Assembly (NCBI RefSeq): GCF_042477335.2
Contig: NC_091247.1
Coordinates: 3,122,501 to 3,186,500, forward strand
DNA: 64,000 nucleotides
From: Ovis canadensis
Lineage: Eukaryota > Chordata > Mammalia > Artiodactyla > Bovidae
Direction of reading: 5' to 3'
Shown: one piece after another, positions 19,901 to 31,900 of the stretch
Layout of the letters: every line of letters starts with the position of its first letter
How positions within the stretch are numbered: the first letter of the stretch is position 1
Notes under the pieces: model-generated
What the model was told of the DNA's origin: nothing
Database searches by the model: none
What the model saw: the letters and a program-made list of their open reading frames with translations, nothing else
Translations under genes and position numbers: made by a program

Positions 19901-22900
19901 TCGTCCACTGGCCGACGTGGGCGCGGTGGGGCGGGGCGGGAGCCAAGCGGGTGGCTCTCAAGGAGACCTTGCTGAGGCTCAGGCTCTCAGGTTACCCCCT
20001 TCCTTACCCCCTGCTTGATCAGGGCAGGCCCAGAGCTAAGGCTGGGGGTACAGTTTGGAGTCCTGCCTTGCAGGGATCTGCTCTCCTGCGGGTGCCCATG
20101 GAGCCTGGAGGGAAGGGACAGCTCACGCCGACCGGCCCAGAAGGGCCCTGGCTGGGGGACTGGCTTCACCCTGTCAGGGCCTTGGGGACCTGCAGAGAGC
20201 GGCCAGGGGCTGGGGTCCAAACGTGAACTGAAAAGGGCTCCGCACAGGGCTCTGCTTGCAGGGGTGGGGGAGCCCAGGCTGATGGGTGAGGGTTGAGCAC
20301 AGCCCCGCCCCACCGCAGGGGACAGCTGGTGCTCCCAACCCCCACCCCGGCCTCTGGCCCCGGCTGGGGTCTCCCAGGTGAACCACGGCCCGGGTGAACG
20401 ATGACAGGCCCCTCCCAGGAGAGGGGTGACCCGGGGGGTCTACATCACTGGACACGTGTGCCCCCAACGCTCCTCCAGCCTCCCACAGGCTGAAGCTCAG
20501 ACTCCAGGGAGGCACCTGAAGGGGGCAGGTTGCTGAAGGCTCCTCCATTTCGGCCAGGGCTGGGCTGAGAGGGGGCCCCTCCCGGCTGTTCCACGGGACC
20601 ATCCCAAGCCGGGCTCCCCAGGCACCACGCCAGAGACACCTCTGCCCAGAACCCGGGACCAGCCCAGGGCCTGGCAGCTGTCCTCCCCCAGAGCCCAGGA
20701 GCACTTGTGAAGGGCAGGCACCTCTTGTGCTGGGCACTGCTGGACTGAGGCCACAGGCGGAGGGGGAGGCCCATGCCCTTCCCTCAGGACAGAGCCTTGC
20801 TCCCCAGCAGGACGCACCTGGAGACCTGGGCGCCCCCCACGCTCTCCTTAGCCCGACTTGGTCTTTCTATCCAGGAGTCAGGCCTGCTTGAGCCCCACTC
20901 CAGCCCCTCCTGCAGAAGCGTCAGCCCACCTCCGGGAGCCAGCCCTGGTGGCGGGAACCCTCCCCACCCCTGGCCCGGGGCCCCTCCCACTGGGCCAGCT
21001 GCCCAGGACGGAGGGCGGGGGCCAGATGCCCTGGACTTGCCCCACGGCGCCGGCCCCCCAGGGAACTGCACTGGCTGACCATCCACCCACCCCGGCCCCC
21101 AGGCGGGGATCGCTTGGCCACCTGAGTCCAGTTCCCGGAGGCCATGAGCCTCCACCGCGCTGGGGACCCCACACTCACGTGGATCCACAGCTGCTCCAGT
21201 GGCAGCCAGATGGACTGGGGCGCGGGACCACGTGGAGCCCGGGCAGGAAGCCAGGGTCCCTGCTGGGCAGCCCTGCCTGCAGAACCCAGTGCTGCCTCTC
21301 TGCCCAGACCCACCCGGCCCTGTCAGCCTGATGCTTAAATAGGCCCCAGGGCGAGGGCACCTCCCCATCCCCGCCCACCCCCGCTGCACGCACACACAGA
21401 CACAGACACTCTCTCCGTAAAAACTGAGATGGGGCGCGCGCGCACACACACACACACGCACACTCTCTCTCTCCGTAAACACTCAGAAATGGGCCACACG
21501 CACATCCACACACACACACACGCACACTCTCTCTCTCCGTAAACACTCAGAAATGGGCCACACGCACATCCACACACACACACACGCACACTCTCTCTCT
21601 CCGTAAACACTCAGAAATGGGCCACACGCACATCCACACACACACGCATGTACACACACACACATGCACACACTGTCCGTAAACACTCAGAAATGGATCT
21701 CCCTGAGCTTGGAGCCTCGGGCGGTCACTGCAGCGGGGTGGGGGTGGGACTTGTCAGGAGCACCTTCCCGCGGACAGCAGCCCCTGCTTCCTGCCTGAGC
21801 CGGCCCAGCGCAGGGAAGAGACAGAGGGTGGGGCCCTTCCCTGTCCTGGGCCTCGGGGGGGGGGCCCTGCCCAGTCGCCTCCCCACGCAGCAGTCCCCTC
21901 ACCCTCTGCCCAGCCTCAGACTAAGACTCAGCCAGAGCAGCCTCCTGCTGCCCTGGCGGGGAGGGCATCCCTTTCTGCTCTTGGAGGACTCTGGGGTCAG
22001 TGTCCGCCTGGTCTGGGGTCGACCACCCAAGGCCTCTTGGGGAGGCAGCCATGAGCCCCGAAGGAGAGGCGAGGACGGGATGGGCACAGCAGAACGCCCT
22101 CCTGGGCCCCTCTGTCCGGCCCCCTCCACTGAGGGCTCAGAGCTGCCGCGCAGATCGGCCCTCCAAGGCTGCCTATTTTCGGGTGCCTGCTGGACACGAG
22201 GCTCAGCCTATCGGGGTCCGGGCCTCCAGCCCAAGAAGCCAAGCTCTGAACTTCGTGTCGTGGGATCTTTCTTCAGGGGCACTGCCTCGGCCTGCAGCCC
22301 CACCTTCTCCTCTACACAGCCCCACCAGGGGGTGTCGGGGGCTGACCCTGGCTCAGAATCCCAGCCCACCATTCCCCGCTGGAAGCCCTCAGGCCATCTC
22401 CTTCCCTCCCAGGGGCTTAGGTCCCCTCCAGGGCTGCGGTGAACAGGCACCCGTGACACCCTGCCCCTCAGCGGCCACCTGTCTGGCAGAAGGGGTCCCA
22501 GGACTGCAGGTGCGTGGAGCGGCTGGACCAGTGGACAGGCAGGTCGGCCGGGCTGTGACTGGGCGGCCTGTGCTCGCCTCCTCAGGTCCTGCCTTTGGGG
22601 CCCAAGGCTCTGGGGCCCCCACATGGGAGGGTGGGGTGTATGGCTTTGGCTCAGATGCCTCTTGGGGACACCTTCCAAAACTGCCTTTGTGTAGGGAGGT
22701 AGGTGTGGCTGAAGGGTTCTCGAGAGTCAGACTAGTTTCTGCACTTCCTGCTGTGGGGGCAGGGGTGCTGCCAAGCAGCTGGGGTGCAGGCTCTGCCCCC
22801 GCCCTCAGCCCCCGTCTCACAGCCCGGACAACCATCGGCTGGTACGTGCAGTCCTGCGTGAAGCCAGGCGGTGGGGCAATGAGCGTAGGCCAGGGCTTCC

Positions 22901-25900
22901 TGCTCCAGAGCCCACTGTGGCTCCCCGACCGGGTCCTGTCCTGCCCACCCCCTCTGGGTGGGCTACTCCAAAATGCCCCCGACCTTCAGGGCTGACACGG
23001 CCCTGCTCCCAAAACCCTGCCCCAGGACAAATACTCGGGCCTCTCAGACCACACACAGCCACACCTAGTCAGACCCCGAAGTCACTGCTGCGCCAGGGAC
23101 AACGTCCTTGCCCCAGGGGCCGAGGGGGGTGCCAGGGCCGGCCCCTTTCCCACAGGCAGCGCCAGCAGCAAGCAGGCCCTCTCACCTGGGGCCTGACGGA
23201 GCCCCACGCAGGGGTCCCAGCACCTTCCTCGGCCCTGCGCCCTTCCCTCATCCCACTCCACGGACACAGACTGTGGCCGTCGGCCAGCCGCCCAGTGGGG
23301 CTGGGGTGAGGTAGGGTCAGCGGAGGCCGCCCCAGGCGTGTGGGAAGATGGCTGCAAAGCATCTAAGAATACCCAACACAGCACCCACAGCCTGCGGAGG
23401 CTGGGAGGTGCTGACTAAACCCCTGAAGGAACTATTTTTAGACTAATTCTCAGAGATTTGGACCTAGCGGTTCTGCGTAGGGGGAGGGCTCCAGGCTGAC
23501 CTCTGAACCTGCACGCTTCGGGGCATGTGCCCCTCTGTGCCTCCTGCACCTTGAACAGACCCCGAGGGCCTGGAGAGGCCAACTAGGTGCCCAGGCACAG
23601 CGGGACGCCTGCCCGGCAGCAAGGAGCCTGCCCCTCCCCCCGCACCCCCGTCTGTCCCCGTCCATCTGTCCACCCGGCCCCTGTCCATCCATCTCTGCAC
23701 GCTGTGTCCCCAGGACAGGGCTGCTGACTGGGCCCGAGGACCTGAGCGGCATCCCAAGCTGTCCTGAAGACCCCTCCTGGGCTGCCTGTGGTCCCTGTAA
23801 TGAGGCTTCCGTCCGGCCAGTGAGTCAACACCGCACTGAGTGCCCTGGCCTTTCAGCAGGACCTGTGTCCACCAGGAGCCAGGAGTCAGCAAAGACCCAC
23901 AACCTCCTCAGCCCCTGGAGAGACCCCGGCCCGGCCTCCAGGAGGGTGGATCAGGGTGGACAGTGGAGCCCCCCCAGGGGCTCCGTCAGCGCCTGGGGAG
24001 GGGTCACCTACCGTGCGAGGCAGCTGCACCCGGACGTCCGCGCTGTCCAGTGGGGAGTGGCCGCCCTCCCGCGGCCTCCTCTCAGCCGAGTCGGGCCCTT
24101 CCTGGTACTTCCTGCTCCTCACGGGGAGAGGGAGCAAGTCCCTGCCGGGCCCCCGCCAGTCCCCCGAGTGGTGGCTGTCTCCATTTTGCTCCTGGAGGGG
24201 GGAAGGCTGGGCATGGCCAGTGGTTCGAACCAGCGCTCCCCAGCGCGGGGGGCAGAGGGTCGCCGACCCCGGCGGAGGCGCTCGGGTGCCCAAGGGAAGA
24301 GAACACGAGGGGCCCAGGTGGCCAGGGGGCAAGGAGAGGCAGGGCGGTGCTGCAGGAGTTCAGACTCCCCCCACCAACGCCCACCTTCCCGGGCTGAATG
24401 CTGGGTGACCGTGGGAGGCCCTGAGCCTTGTCCATAATGGAGACCAGCGTCCAGTCCACTGTGGGAACCAGAGGCTCCGAGAGGGCAGGCCACGGCTCCA
24501 GGGCCACACAGCACCCTCCCCTGGGGGTCCAGAGCGCCAGGGCCCACTGTTCTACCTGCGAGCAGACGGGGCGGGGGCTGGCCAGGCCGCGGGGGTTCTG
24601 CCACGTTTAGGGACCGCGGCTTGACCCTGGGTGGGTCGAGCCTTGCTGGCGGGACCGAGGGGGTGGTGAAGGGAGCCCATGGAAGCCATGGGGCCTCCAG
24701 GGGCCCCTCTGGGCAGGGGTGGGGCCTGTGCAGGGTCCTGAGCCACAGAGGGCGCGTCGGCCTCCCCTGGCACGGACTGGATGCAGGCAGGAACCCCAGC
24801 GGCGTTTACAAGCTCCACACACACACCCGGGCTGGTCACACCCTGTCCCTCAGCTGCCTCAGGTCCCCACGCACCCGCTCCAGGGGTAGTCTCAGCAGGT
24901 CCCAGGTCTCCGCGCTCAGCCTCTGCGTCCTCTTGGGTCTGGCTCCTGCAAGAGAGCAGGCCCGATCAGCTGGCACCAGGCCCAGGCTTTGAGGTCAGCC
25001 GGCCCGGGGGCTAGGGACCAACAGCTCCCACCTCCTGACCCACGTGGGGGCCAGCACAATGTCCACACAACTTCCGTGCCCCACCTGGACAAGTACCCAG
25101 GTGTCCAGAGGGCGCTGACCGCACAGGGGCCAGGCAGAGTCTGGCTTGCTGGGCCCCAACCCCGCACTCCAGCTTCCCACCGAGTTCTGGGCCTGGCTCT
25201 TCCCCACCAGCCTTTGTGTCCACTGTTCCCTCCCCCGGGACGCCCCTCCTACGTCTGCACGGCCGCGGGCCTCAGCCTCTGCTCTGCGGTTCCCTCGTCC
25301 TGCACCCTCCCCATACCTTAGACAGCCCAGGTCCTCCCGGGGGGCCAAGCAAGCTCGCCTCTGAGGGCTGGGCCGGATGAGCCCAGGAAGTACAGGGCGA
25401 GGGGCAAGCAAGGCCTCGGGTGTTGGTGGACACTCTGGGGGTCTCGTCTCAGGCCTTGGACCTGTTAACACCCTGCGGAGCTGGGCGCCCTCCTCCTCCT
25501 CCACAGTCAGACAGGCAGGCTGGCGTGTTGCCCAGCCCCAGTGCAGGGGAACCATCTCAGATGCCCACTGAGCCGCAGTCACAGATGTGGTGGGCTGCCC
25601 TCCGAACCCCACAGCACCCGGCTCCCTGTGAAGCTGAGCTGCCCTGCGGACACCTGTGGCAAGGCGAGGCGAGCTGGACTCGGAGGCCGCGCCATCCAGC
25701 CCCTCGCTGCGGCCAGGCATGCACGCCACGGCTCATGGCCACGGGGGGCAGAGCGGGAGCCCCCAGCCTGGCACCCCCGACCCCAAGCCTGGGCCTGTCT
25801 CCTGCACTTGCACCCTCCGTGGGAGACACGGTACCCAGAGGGGAGCCGACTCTGGCGGCCAGTCTTCCAGACCAGTCCAGACTGAACAAACGGAACGTCT

Positions 25901-28900
25901 GGAGCCTCACGAGGAAGGGGCAGGCGTCCCGAAGCAGCTGGAGGCGGCGGCTGGACTGCCGTGCCCTCCTCCCCACCCTGGCCCCCAGGGGTGAAAGGAG
26001 CCACCCTGACCCCCATACCGCCGCTCCCCAAAGGCCAAGAAACATGCCAGCCGGGCTGGTGATGCCAGGGGTCCTTGGAGGGGCATCTGTGGCCACCGTC
26101 CCAGAGCTGGGGAGGGAGCGGCCGCCACGGCCTGACCAGCTGTGCCAAGGTGTCCGCAGGCCTAGGACCAGGCCAGCTGCCAGCCCCCAGCCCTGCTGCC
26201 CAGCCCCCTTGGTCAGGCCAGGCCCGCTGTTGCCCCCACAGAAAACAGCCGCTGGACGGTGGGCTTCAGCCAGGCCCCGAGCCAGAGGGGCACAGCCTCG
26301 GCCCACGGCTGAAGGAGAGGAGCAGAAAGAGGGGAACCCCGCTGCCCACCACGCCCACACAAGGAGTGAACAGAGCCAGAGGGACCCCCGTCCCAAGGCG
26401 CCTACTCACCCCAGCTGGCGGGGCCTGCTCTCAGCTGCCCTCACCGGACTCCCTCGAGGCCCCACGCGGCTTCCCCATCCTGGACACCGGGCCCCAGCCC
26501 CGCACAGCTGCTCCCGTCCCGCCCCGGCCCCCACCACCAACGGCCCCTCTGAGCCACGCCCGGCTCCGGGGCAGGCCCCCTCATGGCCCTTGCGGATGGC
26601 GGGCAGAAGGCCCTCCGGCTGGGCTGGGCTAAATGCACCCTCTGTCTGCACGGCACATTCTGAACCCGGCACTTCCAACGGTCCTAGGGCTGAGCCGGCC
26701 CTGACTGGGGGCATTCAGGCGCCGCTGGCTGGCTTTCTGCCCTGCCCACCCGGGGGTCGGGCCTGGAAAACTTCCTGAGGACTGCCCACCGCCACCCAGT
26801 CTGAGCCCCTCACCCTCATTCCTGTCCCTACCGGGCATCTCGACACTCCTTGTTCCAACTCGCAGGTCTTTTAGCTGCCCAGCCCAGGGCCCCTGGCTCC
26901 GTGCTTGCATCCACTCCCCGCTCCTGGCGGCTCCACCTTCAGAGTCCGCCCTGAACCGCCCTCCCAGCCCTGCCCTGTGGTCCCTCCTCCATGCCAGGGC
27001 CCGAGAGAAGCCCCAGAGTTCTGGGGACTCATATGAGGTCCACGAGACCCCCACCCCCTCCCCTGCCCCGGGGCCTTTGCACGGCTGTTCCCTCACCCAG
27101 GCTGCGGTTCCTCCCCGAGCTCCGGGCACCCTCCCTGCCCTCCTTCACGTCTTCACTCAAATGTCATGTACAGATTGAAAGTTTGGGTCCCCCAGATTTC
27201 ATATGCTGAAGCCCCAGACTCCTAGGCGATGGTCCAGGCAGCAGGGCCTGGGAGGTAGTGAGGGTGACTGAGGCTCACAGCAGACAGACAGGCCCCCGGG
27301 GGGCACAGCCCCTCCACACTCTCAGCTCCACCCGTACCCCATCTGCGCTGCAGGACAAGGCCCCCCCACAGAACCCCACCGCGTGGACACCTCATTGCTG
27401 GACGCCCAACCCCCAGAACCTTGAGGACTAAGTGTCTGCTGGCAGGCCACCCTGTCTGTGGGCTTCCTTACAAGGCTCAAGCTGGCCGTGACCGCGGCCT
27501 GTGCGTGGCTCACCTACTGCTGTACTCACAGCTGCCTCCACCCCACCCCAGACCCCAGCCAGCTCCCAGAGCACCTGAAGCATGACTGCCTTTCTGCACG
27601 GGTCGCTTTTTATCGCTGCTGCGGCCCGCAGACTCGGAAAGGACCCAGCACGTAGCAGGTACTTTAAGAATAGAACAAGTAGCCAGCGTTTACTGAGCGC
27701 CTACTGTGTGAGGCCACGTGCAGCTTCATGCGCTGTCCCCTCCGGGCCGTCCCCGGCAAAGAAGGTCCCAGCCACCCTCCAGGACCATGGACACGGGGGC
27801 TCAAGACAAGGCAACAGCCTGGAGAAGGCCGCAGAGCCCCGGGGGACGAGCCAGAGCGGGATGGGCTGTTGGGTCGCAGGCGGGCCCACGTGGGGTGGGT
27901 GACAGGGCAGGCTCACCTGGAGAGCCCTGGAGGCCAGGCTGAGAGGAGCCAGAGAGGAGACAGACACGGGGACAGGCAGGCGCCCGTGGCCCACGGCCCT
28001 GGTCTGTCCATCGCGGGAGCCTGCGTGGGCTGCAGGCCACTTGCTGAACGCCGACAGACAGAGGGCTGGTCTTCAGCCCTCCCGGGGCGTGAGTCGTGCC
28101 CTTGTCCCCGCCCACCACCTTCCCAGGATGACCAGCCAGCCCGCTTCTCAGACATGGACACGGTGGCTCAGCGAGGTAACCTGGTCAGCCAGGGCCAGAG
28201 CCCTCAGCCTAAGCAGTCACTTAGGTGTGACACCAACATACACCCCGCCTCCAGAAATGGCTGGGCGTGGTGTCCAGGGACTCCTGGGGCTCTGGGGCCA
28301 GGGCACCACGAGCAGGGCCCAGAGGGTGAGGGGACTGTGGCAGGCACAAGCTAGGGCGGTGGGGCGGATGGGCGTCCCGCAGAGGGGCCGGATGGGCAGC
28401 CCCCCAGGGCTCGGGACTGATTCCCTCGTCCTGTGCACCAACCATGCCGCCGGGGGTGCAGGAAACTGTCCACCGCGCCCCGCCCCCGGGGCACCCTGCT
28501 GAGACGGGCAGGGGTGGGCACACCAGGCACCTGGGGAGGACAGACCCTAACCCGGGGCATTGGCGGCAAGGCGGAGCCCCGCCCACCCAGACCGGCTCTG
28601 GGGCCTCTTTGCTGGGGTGGGGGCAGAGAGGGCCGTGTGGGTCACACGGACTGAACCCAGCTGGCCCTGGGGCCTGCAGCTGCACACTGCCCGTCTTCAT
28701 CGAGGCTGGGAGGAGAGGCCCTGAGGCCTGGGGCCCAGCCGGCCAGTGACCACCAGGCCCGGCACCACCACAGGCCTCACCGGTGCCACGAGGCAACGCC
28801 CACCGCAAGGGCCGTGGCCGGCCCCCCCGACCCAGGCCAGGGTCTCCCTCTTCCTGTGAGGACACCCCTCCACCAGGGCTGGTTGCACCCCTCCCACTAC

Positions 28901-31900
28901 CAAGCTCTGGGTTTGCAGCTGTCCCCCCCCAGCACTCCCCGCGCCCAAGACAGTTCCCAGAAGACGGCCTCCCAGCTTTCCGGAAACTGGGCCAGACCAC
29001 CGCCGGCGCTCAGCGTGCCCCGGAATGCACCGGTGAATGAGTAAATGAGCACACGATGCCACTCCTGCAGACAGCCCTGCTGCGGCCCCCGCCCCCCAAC
29101 CAGTCTCACCGGATCCGGGGTCTCCTCCAGGGCTGCCTAGACTCAGGGTGCTGGCCTGCCTCCTGCAGTGGCATCCCCGGGCCCCTTGATCTGCCTCCGC
29201 AGGCCTGGGCCCTGCTGCCGTCCGCCCAGGAGGACGGCCTCATCCAGCGTCTGCTGGCGGCCAGGAGCTGGCGGCCTGGGGGGAGGAGACTTCCGGGGGC
29301 CCTGGCGGGGAAGGGTCTGGCCCCGGGCAGAGCAGAGGAGCAGGCTCGGGGAGGACAGAGGCCGCCTTGTTCCCGCCCCACCCCGTGGCCCCCTCTCCTC
29401 TGCCCGCCCGGAGAAGGAAAACACCAGGAGAGCGGATGGCCACTGGGCCGCGCCTCCGGGGGAGTCCTTCAAGATGCTGGGCCCGGCCCTGCCCCCACCC
29501 GCCGCTGGGGTTCCCAGAGGGCGGTTTTGTAGGGCCAAGCGTGCCAGGGGGTCCTGGACAGAGCTGCCACCCTGGGGAGACCTCGCCTGCAGGGCAGACG
29601 TCAGCGTGCACAGGTTGGGATGGGGTGGGGAGCGAGGGGAGGGGGGCCACACTGCTCCCCACCCTCACCGGCCACAGCACCCCCAGAACGAGGGCGGCAG
29701 AGGGTCCCAGAGCCTCTGCTGCCTCCCTTCCATCACAGAGGGCAATGCGTGTCCCTGGCTTCCAGACTGGCCACTGTCACGAACCCCCCAGTGTTACAGC
29801 CCAAAACCCCAGAGACCCAGTACCGCAGCCAGACGGGCCAGGGAGCTTCAGAGGCCAGGGCAGGCAGGCACCTGGGGAGCCCAGCCACGAGGGACCGGGG
29901 GCCGGACTCCCCGGAAACTTGAGAGCCACCTCTCCCCCTGCCTTTCCCCTCCTCTCTCCCCTTCCTGACCCCCCTGCCCTCTGCCCCCCAACACACACTC
30001 ACTAATCTCTGCCTGGGGGAGTGTCACTGACCTACACGGGGCGAGCCCGCCAGTGAGATTACAGGCTCTGTGGCCATCAGCTGGCCTCAGGTGATTGGCA
30101 TCCAGCCTCTGGCTGGTTGGGCCCCCCTCCCTCCTTCCAGCAGCCCTGTCCCCACTATGTCCCTACAAGAAGCCCTCCCCCAGGCCCAGCCCCCTGCCTG
30201 GAGACATTCCTCAGTCTCAGGGAAGGGGGGCAGCCAGGGAGAAGCCCCCCTCCCCATCCTCATATCTGCCCTGGTGATAAACCTGAGGGGCTCACTCAGA
30301 GTGACCCCAGGCCCTCGCTGCCTGAGAGGCAGAAAGGACCGGCCCCGGGCCCCCTGGCCCCGCAGAGACCCCGTCTGTCCGTCACCACTTTCCATCTCTG
30401 GATCCAACTTGCCCCCGGCACCCCGTCGTTCGCCCACCCCCCACTGAGCTCCGTAACAGGCAGGTAATGGGCCTCAGAGGCTGACACCCCGGGGACAGGG
30501 GCTCAACACCTTCTGAGGGACCCCGTCGCTAACCTGGCAGCTCCGTTAAACGTTCTCCAGTCTGGGGGCAGACCCCACCGAGCCCCCCAGCATGAGCCAG
30601 TGTCCACCAACTGCTGGCAGCCCACCTGCCAATCCCTGCCCTCCCAGGCCCCTGCACCCGAGCTGAGGTCAGAGCCTGGGGCGGGGGCCGTGGGACCTCC
30701 CGCTCCGGCCCGTAACTCACCTTGGGCCTCATAGCCGGCCAGGTCTGGCTTCTCTGCGGCTGCCGGGCTGGCCAGCCGGCCCAGAGCCAGCTGCAGCTGC
30801 GCCACGTTCATGCGGGCCGTGAGCTCCCCGCTGCGGTCCCCGACCTGCGGCCAGGGGGGCCGGGTCAGCAGGCCCCTACAGGACCGCCGCCACCCCGGGG
30901 CTCCAAGGGCACCGGGCCCCACCACGCCCAGAGGGGTGGTCTCCCAGGGTGCGTACAGCCCCCCACAGCCCAGTCCAGCTGTGCCACGTGGAGCCCTCCG
31001 GTGGGCAGGCGGCCTTTCTCAGCCTCACATCCCCCGGAGCCCTGGCGAGCACCCTCGTGGCAGGGAGGTCTTGTGCTTACCCGCAAGCAGGACACAGGAA
31101 GGGCGGGCGGGGGACCCAAGTGGAGCTCCAGGGACCCCCACCCAGGCCCTCCCCTGACCCAAGCTCCCCTGCCCACCCCCCACCTCCTGGACACCTAAGG
31201 GCCTTGCCCGTCCCTGGACATGGGGCGGTGGTGGGTTTGGGCAGCCCTGGGGAGGGAGGGGACCTGGCTCTGTACCTGGGGCTGCTTCCCAGGGGAAGGG
31301 TGGGGGCCAAGGACCGGGAGGGGTGAGGCGAGGCGGGGCCAGCCAGGAGCCAGGGCCCACCCATGCCCACCAACCCAGAGGCGACCCTGGCCACGGTGGG
31401 AGGGCCTGCGTGGACAGGCCCACTTCCCTAGGAAGGTGCCTGGTTGAGCAGTCCCAGGGGAAGACCCTCCCCGCGGAGTGGCTGTGCCTTCGTGCCCAGG
31501 ACTGCCCCTGGCAGGTTATTTCCACTCAGGTGTTGGGTGCAGGCATGCCGAGGCCCAGCCTGGTGCAGCTCTGGCAGGGACAGACGCAGCGGAGGGTGGC
31601 TTTCCAAAGGCAACACTGACACTTGGAGGGGTGAGAATGAGCCCCTGCTGCCCCTCCCGACCGTCTGGCTGCAGGAAAGGAGGGGCCGCTAGGCCCTTGA
31701 AGTCACGGAGTGGCGGGGCCCCTTCGCAGGAGATGGTGACCACCAGGAAAAAGTTCAGGGCACACAGAGGCACATGGCCCAGATGTCTGCAGGCAATGCC
31801 AGGAAGGGCCAGGGGAGGGCTCCAACACTGGTGAAGGGCAGGCTTGGGGGCTGAGGGCAGGGCAGGCCCGGCTCACCTCCTGGGAGATCTCCAGGTGCTT

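Larger units (their letters stand above)
18783..24011 (-). other. GPSM1 intron between exons 11 and 12
   Basis: A 5.2-kb intron. It holds a MIR-like stretch (19720-19815) and the CA/CT array at 21380-21690. If the heart isoform AGS3-SHORT uses its own promoter, this intron is a natural place for it, but I see no clear promoter motif. No other exon could be supported. Confidence 0.5.
24946..30720 (-). other. GPSM1 intron between exons 9 and 10
   Basis: A 5.8-kb GC-rich intron. Recognised contents: an unassigned ancient repeat (27160-27450) and a MIR copy (27675-27760). The plus-strand open frame of 452 codons at 25420-26778 is low-complexity and has no family signature. Confidence 0.5.

Noticed and set aside
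25420-26778. Plus-strand open frame of 452 codons inside a GPSM1 intron
   Set aside because: Pro/Ala/Arg/Ser-rich product of high GC content with no recognisable domain. It lies opposite the transcribed strand of GPSM1.
27160-27450. Confident LTR call
   Set aside because: Only the opening words resemble a MaLR-type LTR. The match is too weak to fix family or ends by eye.
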